Of a stretch of 14,142 nt of DNA, positions 1-7,750 are shown in pieces. Numbering within the stretch: position 1 is the stretch's first letter; each line of letters begins with the position of its first letter. Source of the DNA: an uncultured Bacteroidota bacterium (GTDB taxonomy: Bacteria; Bacteroidota; Bacteroidia; Chitinophagales; Chitinophagaceae); assembly GCA_903835145.1 (NCBI GenBank), contig CAILMA010000551.1, positions 1 to 14,142 on the forward strand, read 5' to 3'. The notes beneath the pieces are model-generated. The model saw nothing but the letters and a program-made list of their open reading frames with translations, was not told the origin of the DNA and made no database searches. The translations under genes and the position numbers were made by a program.

Positions 1-656
1 AATTCCAGGTCCGTAGCTGCCCTTGCGAAGTCATAGGGCATGGGGTAGGCGTTCATAAATATGGCAATACTGTCCTTGTCAGATACCTTTGTGAGCGTGG
101 CTACCAATTCTGGCGTATACCTGCTATCAATAAATTTTGTTTGGTCATCTGTAGCGAACTGTTGCTTGAAATGCTTAGATTTTTTACTGTTTCCCGTTAT
201 TTTGTCAGCCATCCACCCAAATAATCCCGAGACAGCCAGTCCGGTGAATTTGGGCTTTGGTACCGGGGGCTTTGCCAGTTCATGGCCATACACTTCGTGC
301 ATTGCTATGGAGTCCTGCTGATACTTAGTACGGCTTGTCACCGTCGCCTCACTAAGCTTATAAACCCGTGCCTGTAGGAGTACTGTGAGGTATTTCCGGC
401 TCATGGTATAGGGCATAACCTCTTTAGCAAGTTGGTACGCGGTATGGCGGAAAATGATTGTGTCACCGGCACTGGCTGCTATAGCGTAATTACCTTCATT
501 ATCGGAAAAAACTACAGCCCCGCTTTTTCGGTTCTGTATTGCAACACCAGATATTGAATTTTTGCTCTCTTTATCTAACACCATACCTTCCAATAGCTGT
601 GCGCTACTGTAAACAGGTAATACCAGTAAGAGTAAAACAAAAGTAAAATAGCGCAT
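1..656 (-). CDS. CarboxypepD_reg-like secreted protein, 3' part missing
   Basis: The frame starts at ATG 656-654 and stays open to the left edge, giving 218 residues without a stop, so the C-terminus lies outside the window. Residues 1-20 form a signal peptide (basic start, long Leu/Val core, ending SSAQ). Residues about 20-105 fit a carboxypeptidase regulatory-like beta-sandwich, with GMVLDKESKNSISGVAIQ, a DNEGNYAI turn, and an LSEATV end typical of this Bacteroidota family. The rest (DSIAMHEVYG, FGWMADKIT, FIDSRYTPELVATLT, DSIAIFMNAYPMPYDF) resembles the conserved second half of envelope proteins of unknown function that carry this domain. Its start lies 107 bases beyond the stop of the metal-transporter gene on the same strand, so read-through is possible. 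An export role is inferred from the signal peptide. No biochemical function can be assigned. Confidence 0.8.
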   Translation of the reverse strand, partial: MRYFTFVLLLLVLPVYSSAQLLEGMVLDKESKNSISGVAIQNRKSGAVVFSDNEGNYAIAASAGDTIIFRHTAYQLAKEVMPYTMSRKYLTVLLQARVYKLSEATVTSRTKYQQDSIAMHEVYGHELAKPPVPKPKFTGLAVSGLFGWMADKITGNSKKSKHFKQQFATDDQTKFIDSRYTPELVATLTKVSDKDSIAIFMNAYPMPYDFARAATDLE

Positions 657-763
657 ATGAGCTTCTAAAATTACTCTACTCTTGAATGGTTACCCCACCT
701 TCTTCATTTTTTAGGAATAAATTAAGGTTAGGAAGCACCTTCATAGCGCGATGTCATTGGGCA

Positions 764-1465
764 TTATTTATTGAACAACCCTGCGATAAGATATGCAGCT
801 GCAGCCGCAACTGAGCCTATTACAGCTACTTTTATTGCTCCGGTCCAAGGGTTTTGGCCGGTGACGCGCGCTTTAAAGAAACCAAACGTCAACAGGCATA
901 AAACGGTAACTGCTGCCGACCATTTAAGGCCCTCAAGCGGGGTGCTTGCTATAAAGTAGGGTGTAAGCGGTACCAGTCCTCCCACGATGTAGGATAAGCC
1001 TATATTCATGGCACTGTTGCTTGCCCGTTTGGCGTCGGGTTTTTCAAGTCCAAGCTCGTAGCGCATCATAAACTCTACCCATTTCCCCTTATCCTGGGCC
1101 ATCTCATCTACAATCAGTTTCTGAGTGGAGGGGCTCATTCCCATCTCTTCAAATATCTGCCGAACCTCTTCTTTTTCCTTATCCGGCAGGTTATCTACTT
1201 CCCATTGCTCCCTTTTATATTCCGAATTGTAGTGATCTATTTCGGTTTTACCCGCCAGATAGCCACCAAGGCCCATCGCTATCGAACCGGCAACAATTTC
1301 AGCAAGGCCGGCCGTTACTACAGTGTGGGTGCCAATACCGGCGCCGCTCAAACCTGCAGCCAATGCAAATGGTACGGTGAGGCCGTCACTCATGCCAATA
1401 ACAATATCAGTAACCAAATCTGAACTCTGAAAATGGGTTTCTTTATGTATGGCCTGGCTGTTCAT
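764..1465 (-). CDS. VIT1/CCC1 family membrane metal transporter
   Basis: This is a 233-residue inner-membrane protein of the vacuolar iron transporter (VIT1/CCC1, DUF125) family, whose members move Fe2+ and sometimes Mn2+, generally against protons. Five membrane segments can be read at about 18-40, 48-71, 152-172, 180-198 and 208-230. TM1 carries the family signature DIVIGMSDGLTVPFALAAGL and TM2 carries EIVAGSIAMGLGGYLAGKTE. The loop at about 80-145 is the acidic, Met-rich metal-binding domain of the long VIT type (EKEEVRQIFEEMGM, then WVEFMMRYELGLE), with Glu and Met residues placed as expected for metal ligands. TM2 has GLGGY where many members have a Glu-containing GEY motif. I believe a known bacterial subgroup shares this. 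Length is normal. Substrate and direction of transport cannot be told from sequence. The start at 1465 leaves a short cytoplasmic N-terminus before TM1. Confidence 0.88.
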   Translation of the reverse strand: MNSQAIHKETHFQSSDLVTDIVIGMSDGLTVPFALAAGLSGAGIGTHTVVTAGLAEIVAGSIAMGLGGYLAGKTEIDHYNSEYKREQWEVDNLPDKEKEEVRQIFEEMGMSPSTQKLIVDEMAQDKGKWVEFMMRYELGLEKPDAKRASNSAMNIGLSYIVGGLVPLTPYFIASTPLEGLKWSAAVTVLCLLTFGFFKARVTGQNPWTGAIKVAVIGSVAAAAAYLIAGLFNK

Positions 1466-1589
1466 ATGTTAAGTATAATTGCTGGTTAGCTTGTTTCAGG
1501 AGCAAAGTAAGTGAAGATTGCGGAAAGAAATGGTAACGGCAATCATCCCGCATCTTAAATTCCCCAAGCTTATAATTGCCGATGGTTGA

Positions 1590-2705
1590 CTAAAGTTTCT
1601 TGAGAACAGCCACATACATGCAGTCGGCTTTAATGTTTATGCCATTTATTAGTTTCGATTCATGTAAAACAAGCCCGGTTTCTTTAATGACACTTGCAAC
1701 AACAGCTTCGTTTTCACGCTTAAAGACAGAACACGTAATGTAGATGAGCCTGCCACCGGGCTTCAGATACGCGGCTACGTTAGCGGCAATAGCCGATTGC
1801 GTATTGTGGAATTGTTCAAGACTGGATGGGTCGAAAAAGTAAAGTTGCTCAGGCGTCCGGGCCCAGGTGCCGGAGCCACTGCAAGGGGCATCGCAAATAA
1901 TATTATCGAATAACTGGCTGCCAAAGGTGACTGCAAGTTTAGTTTTATCCGCCGCATCAGTGAGTTTGCCTACTGGCTGGGTATGGTGATAGAGCCGGAA
2001 TCTGTCGTGCAAATTATGCAGGATGCTTTCCCGCCGGTCAGAGACCGTAAGCTGAACGGAGGGATACATGTCTTTCAGCAAAATCGATTTTCCACCGGCG
2101 CCGGCACAGCAGTCATACCAGCGTTCGTTCTTTTGTGCAGCAAAGTATTGCCCTGTTTGCTGAGACGATGCATCCTGCACTACATAGCTATCAGGTGGCA
2201 GAAGCGTATCAATTTTCGCACCATTGGGAAGGCTAAGGCAGTTGTCACTAATGAATTCAAAAGGTATTTTTTGTTCACTTAAAATGCTGATAATCTTATT
2301 TTTATCGTTCCTTATCCTAATGAATAGTGAAGGTTGTTGCAACATTGATTGCTGCCATTGCTCCCGGTCAATGCCTTGCGAGAAATCGACCGTGTGCTGA
2401 AAAAGAAGATGCAGATCGAGCTTGTACTCAGGTTGCGCGTAATCTGCAAAAAGAACATCATGGACCGGCAAATCACAGGCCAGCAAGCCGGCCCAAATGC
2501 GCTGCTCAAATGTGTTTTGCTCTTCCGGCAATGCCAGTCCCCTGTTACACCGGTACCAGCTGTAGGCCATATTACCGAGTATTTTCCGGTCACGGCTGCC
2601 GAGTTTCGGGTTTTGCTTATAATAGTTTTTTAAGAAATGAGCCAGCGGCACACTGCCGTCATAGTTGTCAATAATGAAACGAATGTGCTGCCATATATAG
2701 CGCAT
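1590..2705 (-). CDS. RsmB/NOP-family rRNA (cytosine-C5) methyltransferase
   Basis: This 371-residue, SAM-dependent RNA m5C methyltransferase acts in the cytoplasm, probably on 16S rRNA. The N-terminal 60 residues carry an RsmB-like segment (LAHFLKNYYKQNPKLGSRDR), as in Bacteroidota RsmB-like proteins, but the full NusB-like domain of the 429-residue E. coli RsmB seems reduced. The catalytic domain shows QDASSQQTG at 177-185, SAM motif I YDCCAGAGGK at 197-206, motif IV CDAPCSGSGT at 271-280, and motif VI YITCS at 322-326. Cys325 of the TCS motif is the expected nucleophile and Cys275 of the PCS motif the expected release residue; both are present. The exact rRNA target (C967 or another cytosine) is not certain, so no symbol is given. 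It lies 126 bases after the 914-aa secreted-protein gene on the same strand. No strong promoter was seen in that gap. Confidence 0.9.
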   Translation of the reverse strand: MRYIWQHIRFIIDNYDGSVPLAHFLKNYYKQNPKLGSRDRKILGNMAYSWYRCNRGLALPEEQNTFEQRIWAGLLACDLPVHDVLFADYAQPEYKLDLHLLFQHTVDFSQGIDREQWQQSMLQQPSLFIRIRNDKNKIISILSEQKIPFEFISDNCLSLPNGAKIDTLLPPDSYVVQDASSQQTGQYFAAQKNERWYDCCAGAGGKSILLKDMYPSVQLTVSDRRESILHNLHDRFRLYHHTQPVGKLTDAADKTKLAVTFGSQLFDNIICDAPCSGSGTWARTPEQLYFFDPSSLEQFHNTQSAIAANVAAYLKPGGRLIYITCSVFKRENEAVVASVIKETGLVLHESKLINGINIKADCMYVAVLKKL

Positions 2706-2831
2706 TTTTATTGTTTGGTATTTTGTAGTTATTCGTCAAGTTCCAACGGAGTAGTAGCCTTAACGATTTTAAAATAGTAAAAATAGTTATGTGTTGCCGC
2801 ATTCTTTACCAACGAAGACAGTAAAACATTA

Positions 2832-5576
2832 TTAATTTTTTACTGCGCGCGCTACGTAAAGGCGTTCGTCAGCTGCTATTTTAATAATATATATGCCAGC
2901 AGGCTGATTCGTGATGTCAAAGGTAAACAGAATTGAGGAGGCACCTTCAACTACCTTTGTTGTCACCAACCTTCCATAAATATCAAACACCTGCGCAGTC
3001 ACTTTTTGGGCATTTTCTGGTAAGGTAAAGGAGAAGATTCCATCGCCCGGGTTTGGATAAATGCTAAGGTTATTAAAAGAGCTATTGAGCGTTCCAACGC
3101 CAGTAGTGCAGGAATCAATCGGATTTACCACAAAGGTCAGTGTTGCGCTCGCCGCAGAGCAGCTATTCGTAACGGTATAGGATAGGGTAGCTACACCTAC
3201 GGTAACTGCGGTAACAATGCCACCCCCATCAACTGTTGCTATTGCGGTGTTTGACGATGCCCATACGCCACCTGGTTCCGGGTCGGTAAGCGTAGTCGTG
3301 TTGCCCGCACAAACCCTGCTGCTGCCTGATATGTTGCCGGGCGCAGGCGCGCCTATTATGGTTACTGCCAGTGTATCAAATGCCGATCCGCAGGCATTTG
3401 AAACCGAATAGGTAATTACCGCGTTGCCGGCAGCTATTCCCTTCGTTACTCCAGCCGAGGTTACTGAGGCAACCGCTGGGCTGCTCGTGCGCCATGTTCC
3501 GCCCGCGGTACCATCAGCCAATGTGGTTAAAGCTCCAACACATATGGTGTTGCCACCTGTTATTGCAGCTACTGTTGGGGCTGCAAGTACTGAAATGGCC
3601 TGTGTGTCAGTACCAGAGCCGCAGATATTCGTGGTGGTATAAGTGATGATTGTAGCCCCTGAACTGATAGCATGTACCATGCCAGAGGTTGAAATGGTAG
3701 CCACAGATGCGGTACCACTAACCCAGGTGCCACCCGATGGAGCCGCAGTGAGCGGTAGGGAATCTGCTGGACATATAGAACGGTAACCTGAAATGACTGG
3801 CGTACCGGGAACAGCCAAAACATGGATTAGGAAAGTGTCTGTTGCAGTGCCACAGGAGTTTGTAACGGAATAATAAATTGCTCCGGAGCCCGCAGCTACC
3901 GGGCCTACAATACCGGAAGCACCAACGGTAGCTACGGAAGCGGAGCCTGTGCTCCAAGTGCCACCAGTAACTGTTTCTGTGAGTGTATCGGTGGTTCCTA
4001 AGCATATTGATGAAGTTCCTGAAATCGTGCCAGCAGAGGCCAGTGCACCTACAGTAACTGCTTGTGTATCAGAAATTGAGCCGCAACTATTTGAATAACT
4101 ATAAGAAATGATGGCAACCCCTGTTGCCAAGCCCGTAACAACCCCGGTCGCAGACACCGTTGCAATACTTGTTGCGCTACTTGTCCAGCTGCCGGAGCCC
4201 AAAACAAGCGTTATTGAATGTCCCACGCAAACACTGCCGGGGCCTGAAATAGTACCCGATGGCACAGGTATAACGTTTACAAATTGTGTATCAAACACGC
4301 TGCCACAACTTGTAGATATGGTGTATGTAAGGATGACACCCCCAGAGCCTATACCAGTCACCACACCTGTATTTGAGATTGTTGCTATCGAAGTGTCACT
4401 GCTTGACCACGTACCACCAGATGTTGTATCAACAAGGGTAGTCGTTGCACCACCGCAAAGAGCATACGCGCCGGAAATACTGCTTACCGTAGGCAGGCAG
4501 CTGATTTTGCGCACCCTTTGGTTCACCTGATCGGCAACAAAAACCTCGCCTGCGGTGTTCACACATACGCCATAGGGGTAGTTAAGTCTTGCAGCCGTAG
4601 CGTCGCCGCCATCGCCAGAAAAGCCATAAGTGCCGGTGCCAGCGAGTGTTGAAATAGTCCCTGAAGCCGATATAGTTCTAATGCGCTGGTTGTAGACGTC
4701 AGCAACATAGATATTACCGTGGCTATCTATCGCCAACCCAACTGGAGCATTCACGCTTGCTGCTGTAGCATCACCACCATCGCCGGCATAGGTGCCATAC
4801 CCGTTTCCTGCAATAGTTGAAATAATTCCTGAGGTGTTCACTTTCCTGATTCTGTCATTTTCGTAATCAGCGATGTAAACGTTCCGCGCACCATCTACAA
4901 TAACTCCTGAAGGATTGTAAACACTGGCTGCGGTGGCTTCACCGCCATCACCTGAAAACGTGGAATATCCGTTACCGGCTATTGTAGTTATGGTGCCTGA
5001 TGTATTTACTTTTCTTACTCTATTATTGAATTTATCGGCAATATATACATTGCCACTGTTATCAACAGCTACACTCATTGGCCCCCATAGTTTGGCTGCG
5101 GTAGCTGCCCCGCCATCGCCGCTAAAGCCAACTGAGGATGAGCCTGCAAACGTGGAAATAATACCAGATGTATTCACCATGCGTATGCGGGAATTGCCAT
5201 TATCGGCAATATAGATGTTGCCGGCATGGTCCACCGCAACGCCTGTAGGCCCGTCAAGAAGAGCACGTGTAGCAGCACCACCATCGCCACCAAAGCCTCT
5301 GGAGGCACTTGTGCCGGCATAGCCTGCTACGGTGGTTATAGCACCAGAAGTTAGAATTTTACGGATGACGCAGTTGTCCTGGTCGGCAATATAAACATTG
5401 CCAGCCGAGTCAACAGCTACTCCGGTAGGGTTGTATAGCTTAGCAGATACAGCCGCACCACCATCACCAGTGTAGCCATAGCTGCCAGTGCCGGCAACGG
5501 TTATTATTATAGGTGTTTGGGCAAAAGCTACCGAGCAGGCAGAAATTAGTATTAGTATAGAAAATAATTTTTTCAT
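2832..5576 (-). CDS. Secreted NHL-repeat / Ig-like (BIG2) repeat protein with T9SS sorting domain (914 aa)
   Basis: The protein is exported by Sec and then by the type IX system to the surface or medium. I start it at ATG 5576-5574 because this gives a clean signal peptide (MKKLFSILIL..., ending SVAFAQ at residue 20). A start 59 codons earlier would overlap the upstream gene. Order: signal 1-20; six NHL repeats at about 22-360, each with GDGG-xA-T, a GN-[VI]-Y-[IV]-AD strand and an [IV]RK end, likely one six-bladed propeller; six Ig-like BIG2-type repeats at about 363-818 (GGTW, SIATV, GVVTG, ISYTVTNSCG); and a type A sorting domain at about 837-914 (SIYPNPGDGIFSF, VFDIYGRLV, AGIYIIKI). Each Ig repeat has two Cys, 48-50 residues apart, suited to a disulfide. 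No enzymatic motif is visible, so binding or adhesion is only an inference. It follows its 691-aa paralogue by 43 bases, probably as an operon. Confidence 0.88.
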   Translation of the reverse strand: MKKLFSILILISACSVAFAQTPIIITVAGTGSYGYTGDGGAAVSAKLYNPTGVAVDSAGNVYIADQDNCVIRKILTSGAITTVAGYAGTSASRGFGGDGGAATRALLDGPTGVAVDHAGNIYIADNGNSRIRMVNTSGIISTFAGSSSVGFSGDGGAATAAKLWGPMSVAVDNSGNVYIADKFNNRVRKVNTSGTITTIAGNGYSTFSGDGGEATAASVYNPSGVIVDGARNVYIADYENDRIRKVNTSGIISTIAGNGYGTYAGDGGDATAASVNAPVGLAIDSHGNIYVADVYNQRIRTISASGTISTLAGTGTYGFSGDGGDATAARLNYPYGVCVNTAGEVFVADQVNQRVRKISCLPTVSSISGAYALCGGATTTLVDTTSGGTWSSSDTSIATISNTGVVTGIGSGGVILTYTISTSCGSVFDTQFVNVIPVPSGTISGPGSVCVGHSITLVLGSGSWTSSATSIATVSATGVVTGLATGVAIISYSYSNSCGSISDTQAVTVGALASAGTISGTSSICLGTTDTLTETVTGGTWSTGSASVATVGASGIVGPVAAGSGAIYYSVTNSCGTATDTFLIHVLAVPGTPVISGYRSICPADSLPLTAAPSGGTWVSGTASVATISTSGMVHAISSGATIITYTTTNICGSGTDTQAISVLAAPTVAAITGGNTICVGALTTLADGTAGGTWRTSSPAVASVTSAGVTKGIAAGNAVITYSVSNACGSAFDTLAVTIIGAPAPGNISGSSRVCAGNTTTLTDPEPGGVWASSNTAIATVDGGGIVTAVTVGVATLSYTVTNSCSAASATLTFVVNPIDSCTTGVGTLNSSFNNLSIYPNPGDGIFSFTLPENAQKVTAQVFDIYGRLVTTKVVEGASSILFTFDITNQPAGIYIIKIAADERLYVARAVKN
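3123..4490 (-). repeat. Six tandem Ig-like (BIG2-type) repeats in the 914-aa protein
   Basis: Six units of about 75 codons begin near residues 363, 441, 516, 593, 670 and 747. Each has a [IV]SG...[VI]C opening, a G-[GS]-[TV]W strand, a [SA]-[IV]-A-[TS]-[IV] strand and an [AST]-x-C end before the last strand (ICG in unit 4, SCS in unit 6). The Cys pairs are 374/424, 450/498, 525/575, 602/652, 679/729 and 756/806. Confidence 0.82.
4497..5513 (-). repeat. Six tandem NHL repeats in the 914-aa protein
   Basis: Six coding repeats of about 55-60 codons each share the pattern T-[IF]-AG, F-x-GDGG-x-AT-x-A, a Pro-x-Gly/Ser turn, a GN-x-Y-x-AD strand and an R-[IV]-RK end. The repeat starts fall near residues 22, 79, 139, 195, 251 and 307. 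Six units suit one closed six-bladed beta-propeller. DNA similarity between units could allow recombination. Confidence 0.85.
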
Positions 5577-5619
5577 GAGTGTTGTTTTTCGAACTAAAAT
5601 ATGGGTAAACAAAGGTGAA

Positions 5620-7695
5620 TTAATTAATGGTGATAGCTTTTGAAATGCCGGAATGGTTGGTACTGATGCGCACAAAATACAAGCCGGGAACTGCGCCAGG
5701 TAATGATATTTGCTCACTGCGCTCAGTAAAGCCTTGCAAATGCCTCGTTTCAACCATGCGGCCCAGCAAATCAGTTATGGTGATTTCGGCATATTCTGCC
5801 GGCGTTAGAAAATGGATGGTGAAATTACCACTATTCGGATTAGGGTAAATGCTTATCTCTTGGCTGGGATTTGCTACCGTTGAAACACTATTCGTTGTGT
5901 AACAAGAGTCTATTATATTTACGTGTATGTTATGGGTTGTGCTGCGGTAGCTACAATAGTTAGAAACTGTATACGAGATTACGGCATTGCCCGCAGTTAA
6001 GCCAATTACGATTCCGGTGCCGGTCACTGTTGCTACCGATGTGTTGCCTGATGTCCAAACGCCGCCGGCAGTTGCGTTGGCGAGTGTTATGCTGTCCGTT
6101 TCACAAAGTTTAGCTGCTCCCGTAATTGTGCCTGTTGCAGGTGCCGCTGGTACGGTAATTAATTGCGTGTCAATTGTTGCTCCGCAACTATTTGTGACTG
6201 TATAAGTAATTATGGAGCTACCCGCCGATACTGCTGATACAATGCCGGTTACGGAATCTACAGTTGCAACAGTGCGAGTGCCAGATGTCCAGGTGCCACC
6301 TGGTGTGTAGTCAATAAGCGTAGTAGGTGCACTGATGCAAACAATGCCCGGACCCTCAACAGGCGTGAGATGTGGTACCCCAACTATTACATTAACTACC
6401 TGTGTATCAATAACAAATGGAGTATTACTACAAGCATTACTTACGGTATAGGTAATAGTAGTAGTGCCAGTGCTTACGCCGGTTACCACGCCAGCGGTGT
6501 CAACAGTTGCGATGGATGTCGCTGCCGAACTCCAGCTGCCCAGCAGCGTTGAATCGCGAAGGCGGGTAGTGCTTGCGACGCACAGGCTGCTATTTCCGGT
6601 AATAGCACTTATTGATGAATGATTAAAAGTGACTTTTCTCAATACATTGTTGTAGGCATCCGCCATCAGCAGGTTGTTGGCGTGGTCAAAACACAGCCCG
6701 ATTGACTCCATACCGGCTGCTGTCGCCGGGCCTCCATCTCCGTAGTAGCTTCGGTCGCCATGCCCTGCCACCGTGTAAATCATACCTCCCGGCGTAATTT
6801 TTCTTATGCTGTAGTGACTCGGATCTGATAGATAAATATTGCCGCAACTGTCGCCGGTGATACCGGTAGCTTGTAAAAAGCAGGAGGCCGTCGCCATAAT
6901 ACTATCGCCACAAGCACCGCCTGCGCCACCGGCATAGGTTGTTATTATTCCGCTTGTGTCCACTTTGCGAACCCGGTTGTTGTAACTGTCGGAAATAAAC
7001 ATGTTGCCAGTTTTGTCTATATAAATGCCGGCTGGTAAAGTAAGCGTCGCGGCCGTGGCCTGGCCGCCATCGCCGTGAAAGCCACTTCCTGAACTGCCAG
7101 CTACAGTTGTAATCATGCCATAACGGTCTATTTTCCTTATCCGGTTGTTCGATGCATCGCATACATATACATTTCCAAACCTGTCGGTAGTTACGTCATT
7201 CGGCGCATTTATCATCGCAGTAGTTGCCGCAATAGAGTCACCATTGTATCCGGCTGTTCCTGTTCCCGCAATCGTTGTTATAATTCCTGATGTGCTGATT
7301 TTTCTAATTCTGTTGTTGTGGGTGTCGGCTACAAAAATATTACCGGCAGTATCCACGGCGAGTCCACTTGGGTAATAAAATTTAGCTGCAGTCGCCGGGC
7401 CTCCGTCGCCGGCAAAGCCGGTAGTAGATGCAGTACCCGCGATTGTAGTAATAATGCCCGCTGCATCAATCTTACGAATAACACAAGCGTCGCTTGCTGT
7501 TAGGTAGATATTTCCGCTTCGGTCAACGCATACACCTTCGGGTGCACCCACTTCAGCGGCAGTCGCCGGGCCTCCATCACCTGTAAAGCCCGCGTAGGAT
7601 GGGCCCAACCCAGCCAGTGTCGTTATGATGCCGGTTTGCGCCAGAGAAGATGCACAGAATGTTAGGGTACATAGTGCCAATAATATTTTTTTCAT
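5620..7695 (-). CDS. Secreted NHL-repeat / Ig-like (BIG2) repeat protein with T9SS sorting domain (691 aa)
   Basis: This is a shorter paralogue of the next gene downstream, with the same plan. The signal peptide is residues 1-20 (MKKILLALCT..., ending SSLAQ). Six NHL repeats lie at about 21-357, three BIG2-type Ig repeats at about 361-594, and a type A T9SS sorting domain at about 613-691 (ISIYPNPNSGNFTI, ITDLLGRMVE, PGLYFVRI). NHL repeats 3 and 5 have GDSI where the others have GDGG. Repeat 5 also holds a Cys cluster (Cys262, 272, 284). The Ig repeats carry Cys pairs 372/422, 453/504 and 531/581. The start is fixed by the signal peptide and by a well-placed promoter ending about 20 bases upstream. 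It is the first gene of the likely two-gene unit. Surface or extracellular location is inferred from family knowledge; ligand or function is unknown. Confidence 0.9.
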   Translation of the reverse strand: MKKILLALCTLTFCASSLAQTGIITTLAGLGPSYAGFTGDGGPATAAEVGAPEGVCVDRSGNIYLTASDACVIRKIDAAGIITTIAGTASTTGFAGDGGPATAAKFYYPSGLAVDTAGNIFVADTHNNRIRKISTSGIITTIAGTGTAGYNGDSIAATTAMINAPNDVTTDRFGNVYVCDASNNRIRKIDRYGMITTVAGSSGSGFHGDGGQATAATLTLPAGIYIDKTGNMFISDSYNNRVRKVDTSGIITTYAGGAGGACGDSIMATASCFLQATGITGDSCGNIYLSDPSHYSIRKITPGGMIYTVAGHGDRSYYGDGGPATAAGMESIGLCFDHANNLLMADAYNNVLRKVTFNHSSISAITGNSSLCVASTTRLRDSTLLGSWSSAATSIATVDTAGVVTGVSTGTTTITYTVSNACSNTPFVIDTQVVNVIVGVPHLTPVEGPGIVCISAPTTLIDYTPGGTWTSGTRTVATVDSVTGIVSAVSAGSSIITYTVTNSCGATIDTQLITVPAAPATGTITGAAKLCETDSITLANATAGGVWTSGNTSVATVTGTGIVIGLTAGNAVISYTVSNYCSYRSTTHNIHVNIIDSCYTTNSVSTVANPSQEISIYPNPNSGNFTIHFLTPAEYAEITITDLLGRMVETRHLQGFTERSEQISLPGAVPGLYFVRISTNHSGISKAITIN
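5914..6615 (-). repeat. Three tandem Ig-like (BIG2-type) repeats in the 691-aa protein
   Basis: Three units of about 75-80 codons begin near residues 361, 441 and 521, with the same GSW/GTW/GVW, IATV/VATV and final Cys pattern as in the paralogue. The Cys pairs are spaced 50, 51 and 50 residues. The array is half as long as that of the downstream paralogue. Confidence 0.82.
6625..7635 (-). repeat. Six tandem NHL repeats in the 691-aa protein
   Basis: Six coding units of about 55-59 codons begin near residues 22, 81, 138, 194, 250 and 305, each opening with [IM]I-[TY]-T-x-AG and closing with [IVL]RK[IV]. Units 3 and 5 are the most divergent (GDSI in place of GDGG). The number of units equals that of the neighbouring paralogue, consistent with one six-bladed propeller in each. 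Confidence 0.83.
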
Positions 7696-7718
7696 AGAGT
7701 GTTTTTATTATATGAGCG

Positions 7719-7750
7719 CAAAATTAAGGTTACAATCCCAAGGCGGCAAA
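7719..7750 (-). promoter_or_regulatory. Bacteroidota-type promoter for the 691-aa secreted-protein gene
   Basis: Read on the minus strand, TTTG (7750-7747) is followed after exactly 20 bases by TAATTTTG (7726-7719). This fits the known Bacteroidota housekeeping consensus of a -33 TTTG and a -7 TAnnTTTG. Transcription would begin near 7712, giving a leader of only about 15-20 bases before the ATG at 7695. The -33 box touches one arm of the outer inverted repeat next to it. Confidence 0.6.

Noticed and set aside
1503..1510. TTACTTTG on the minus strand as the -7 box of the metal-transporter gene.
   Set aside because: One mismatch to TAnnTTTG and no TTG element at a suitable distance upstream, so it was left out of the features.
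1537..1581. CGGCAAT/ATTGCCG inverted repeat after the methyltransferase gene as a terminator.
   Set aside because: Seven pairs around a 31-base loop without a T-run are not convincing.
2762..2788. An AT-rich inverted repeat after the 914-aa gene (AACGATTTT with AAAATAGTT) as a terminator.
   Set aside because: The stem is nearly all A/T with one mismatch and no T-run clearly placed after it, so it is not separable from chance in AT-rich DNA.
4108..4530. Open plus-strand frames lying opposite the two repeat-protein genes, such as 140 codons here.
   Set aside because: They mirror the Ala/Thr/Gly-rich coding repeats on the minus strand, show no family likeness and no start signals, and are best read as shadows.
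5577..5753. A start 59 codons upstream for the 914-aa protein, overlapping the previous gene.
   Set aside because: The extension has no family likeness, overlaps the end of the neighbouring gene by 134 bases, and would bury a clean signal peptide that begins at 5576.
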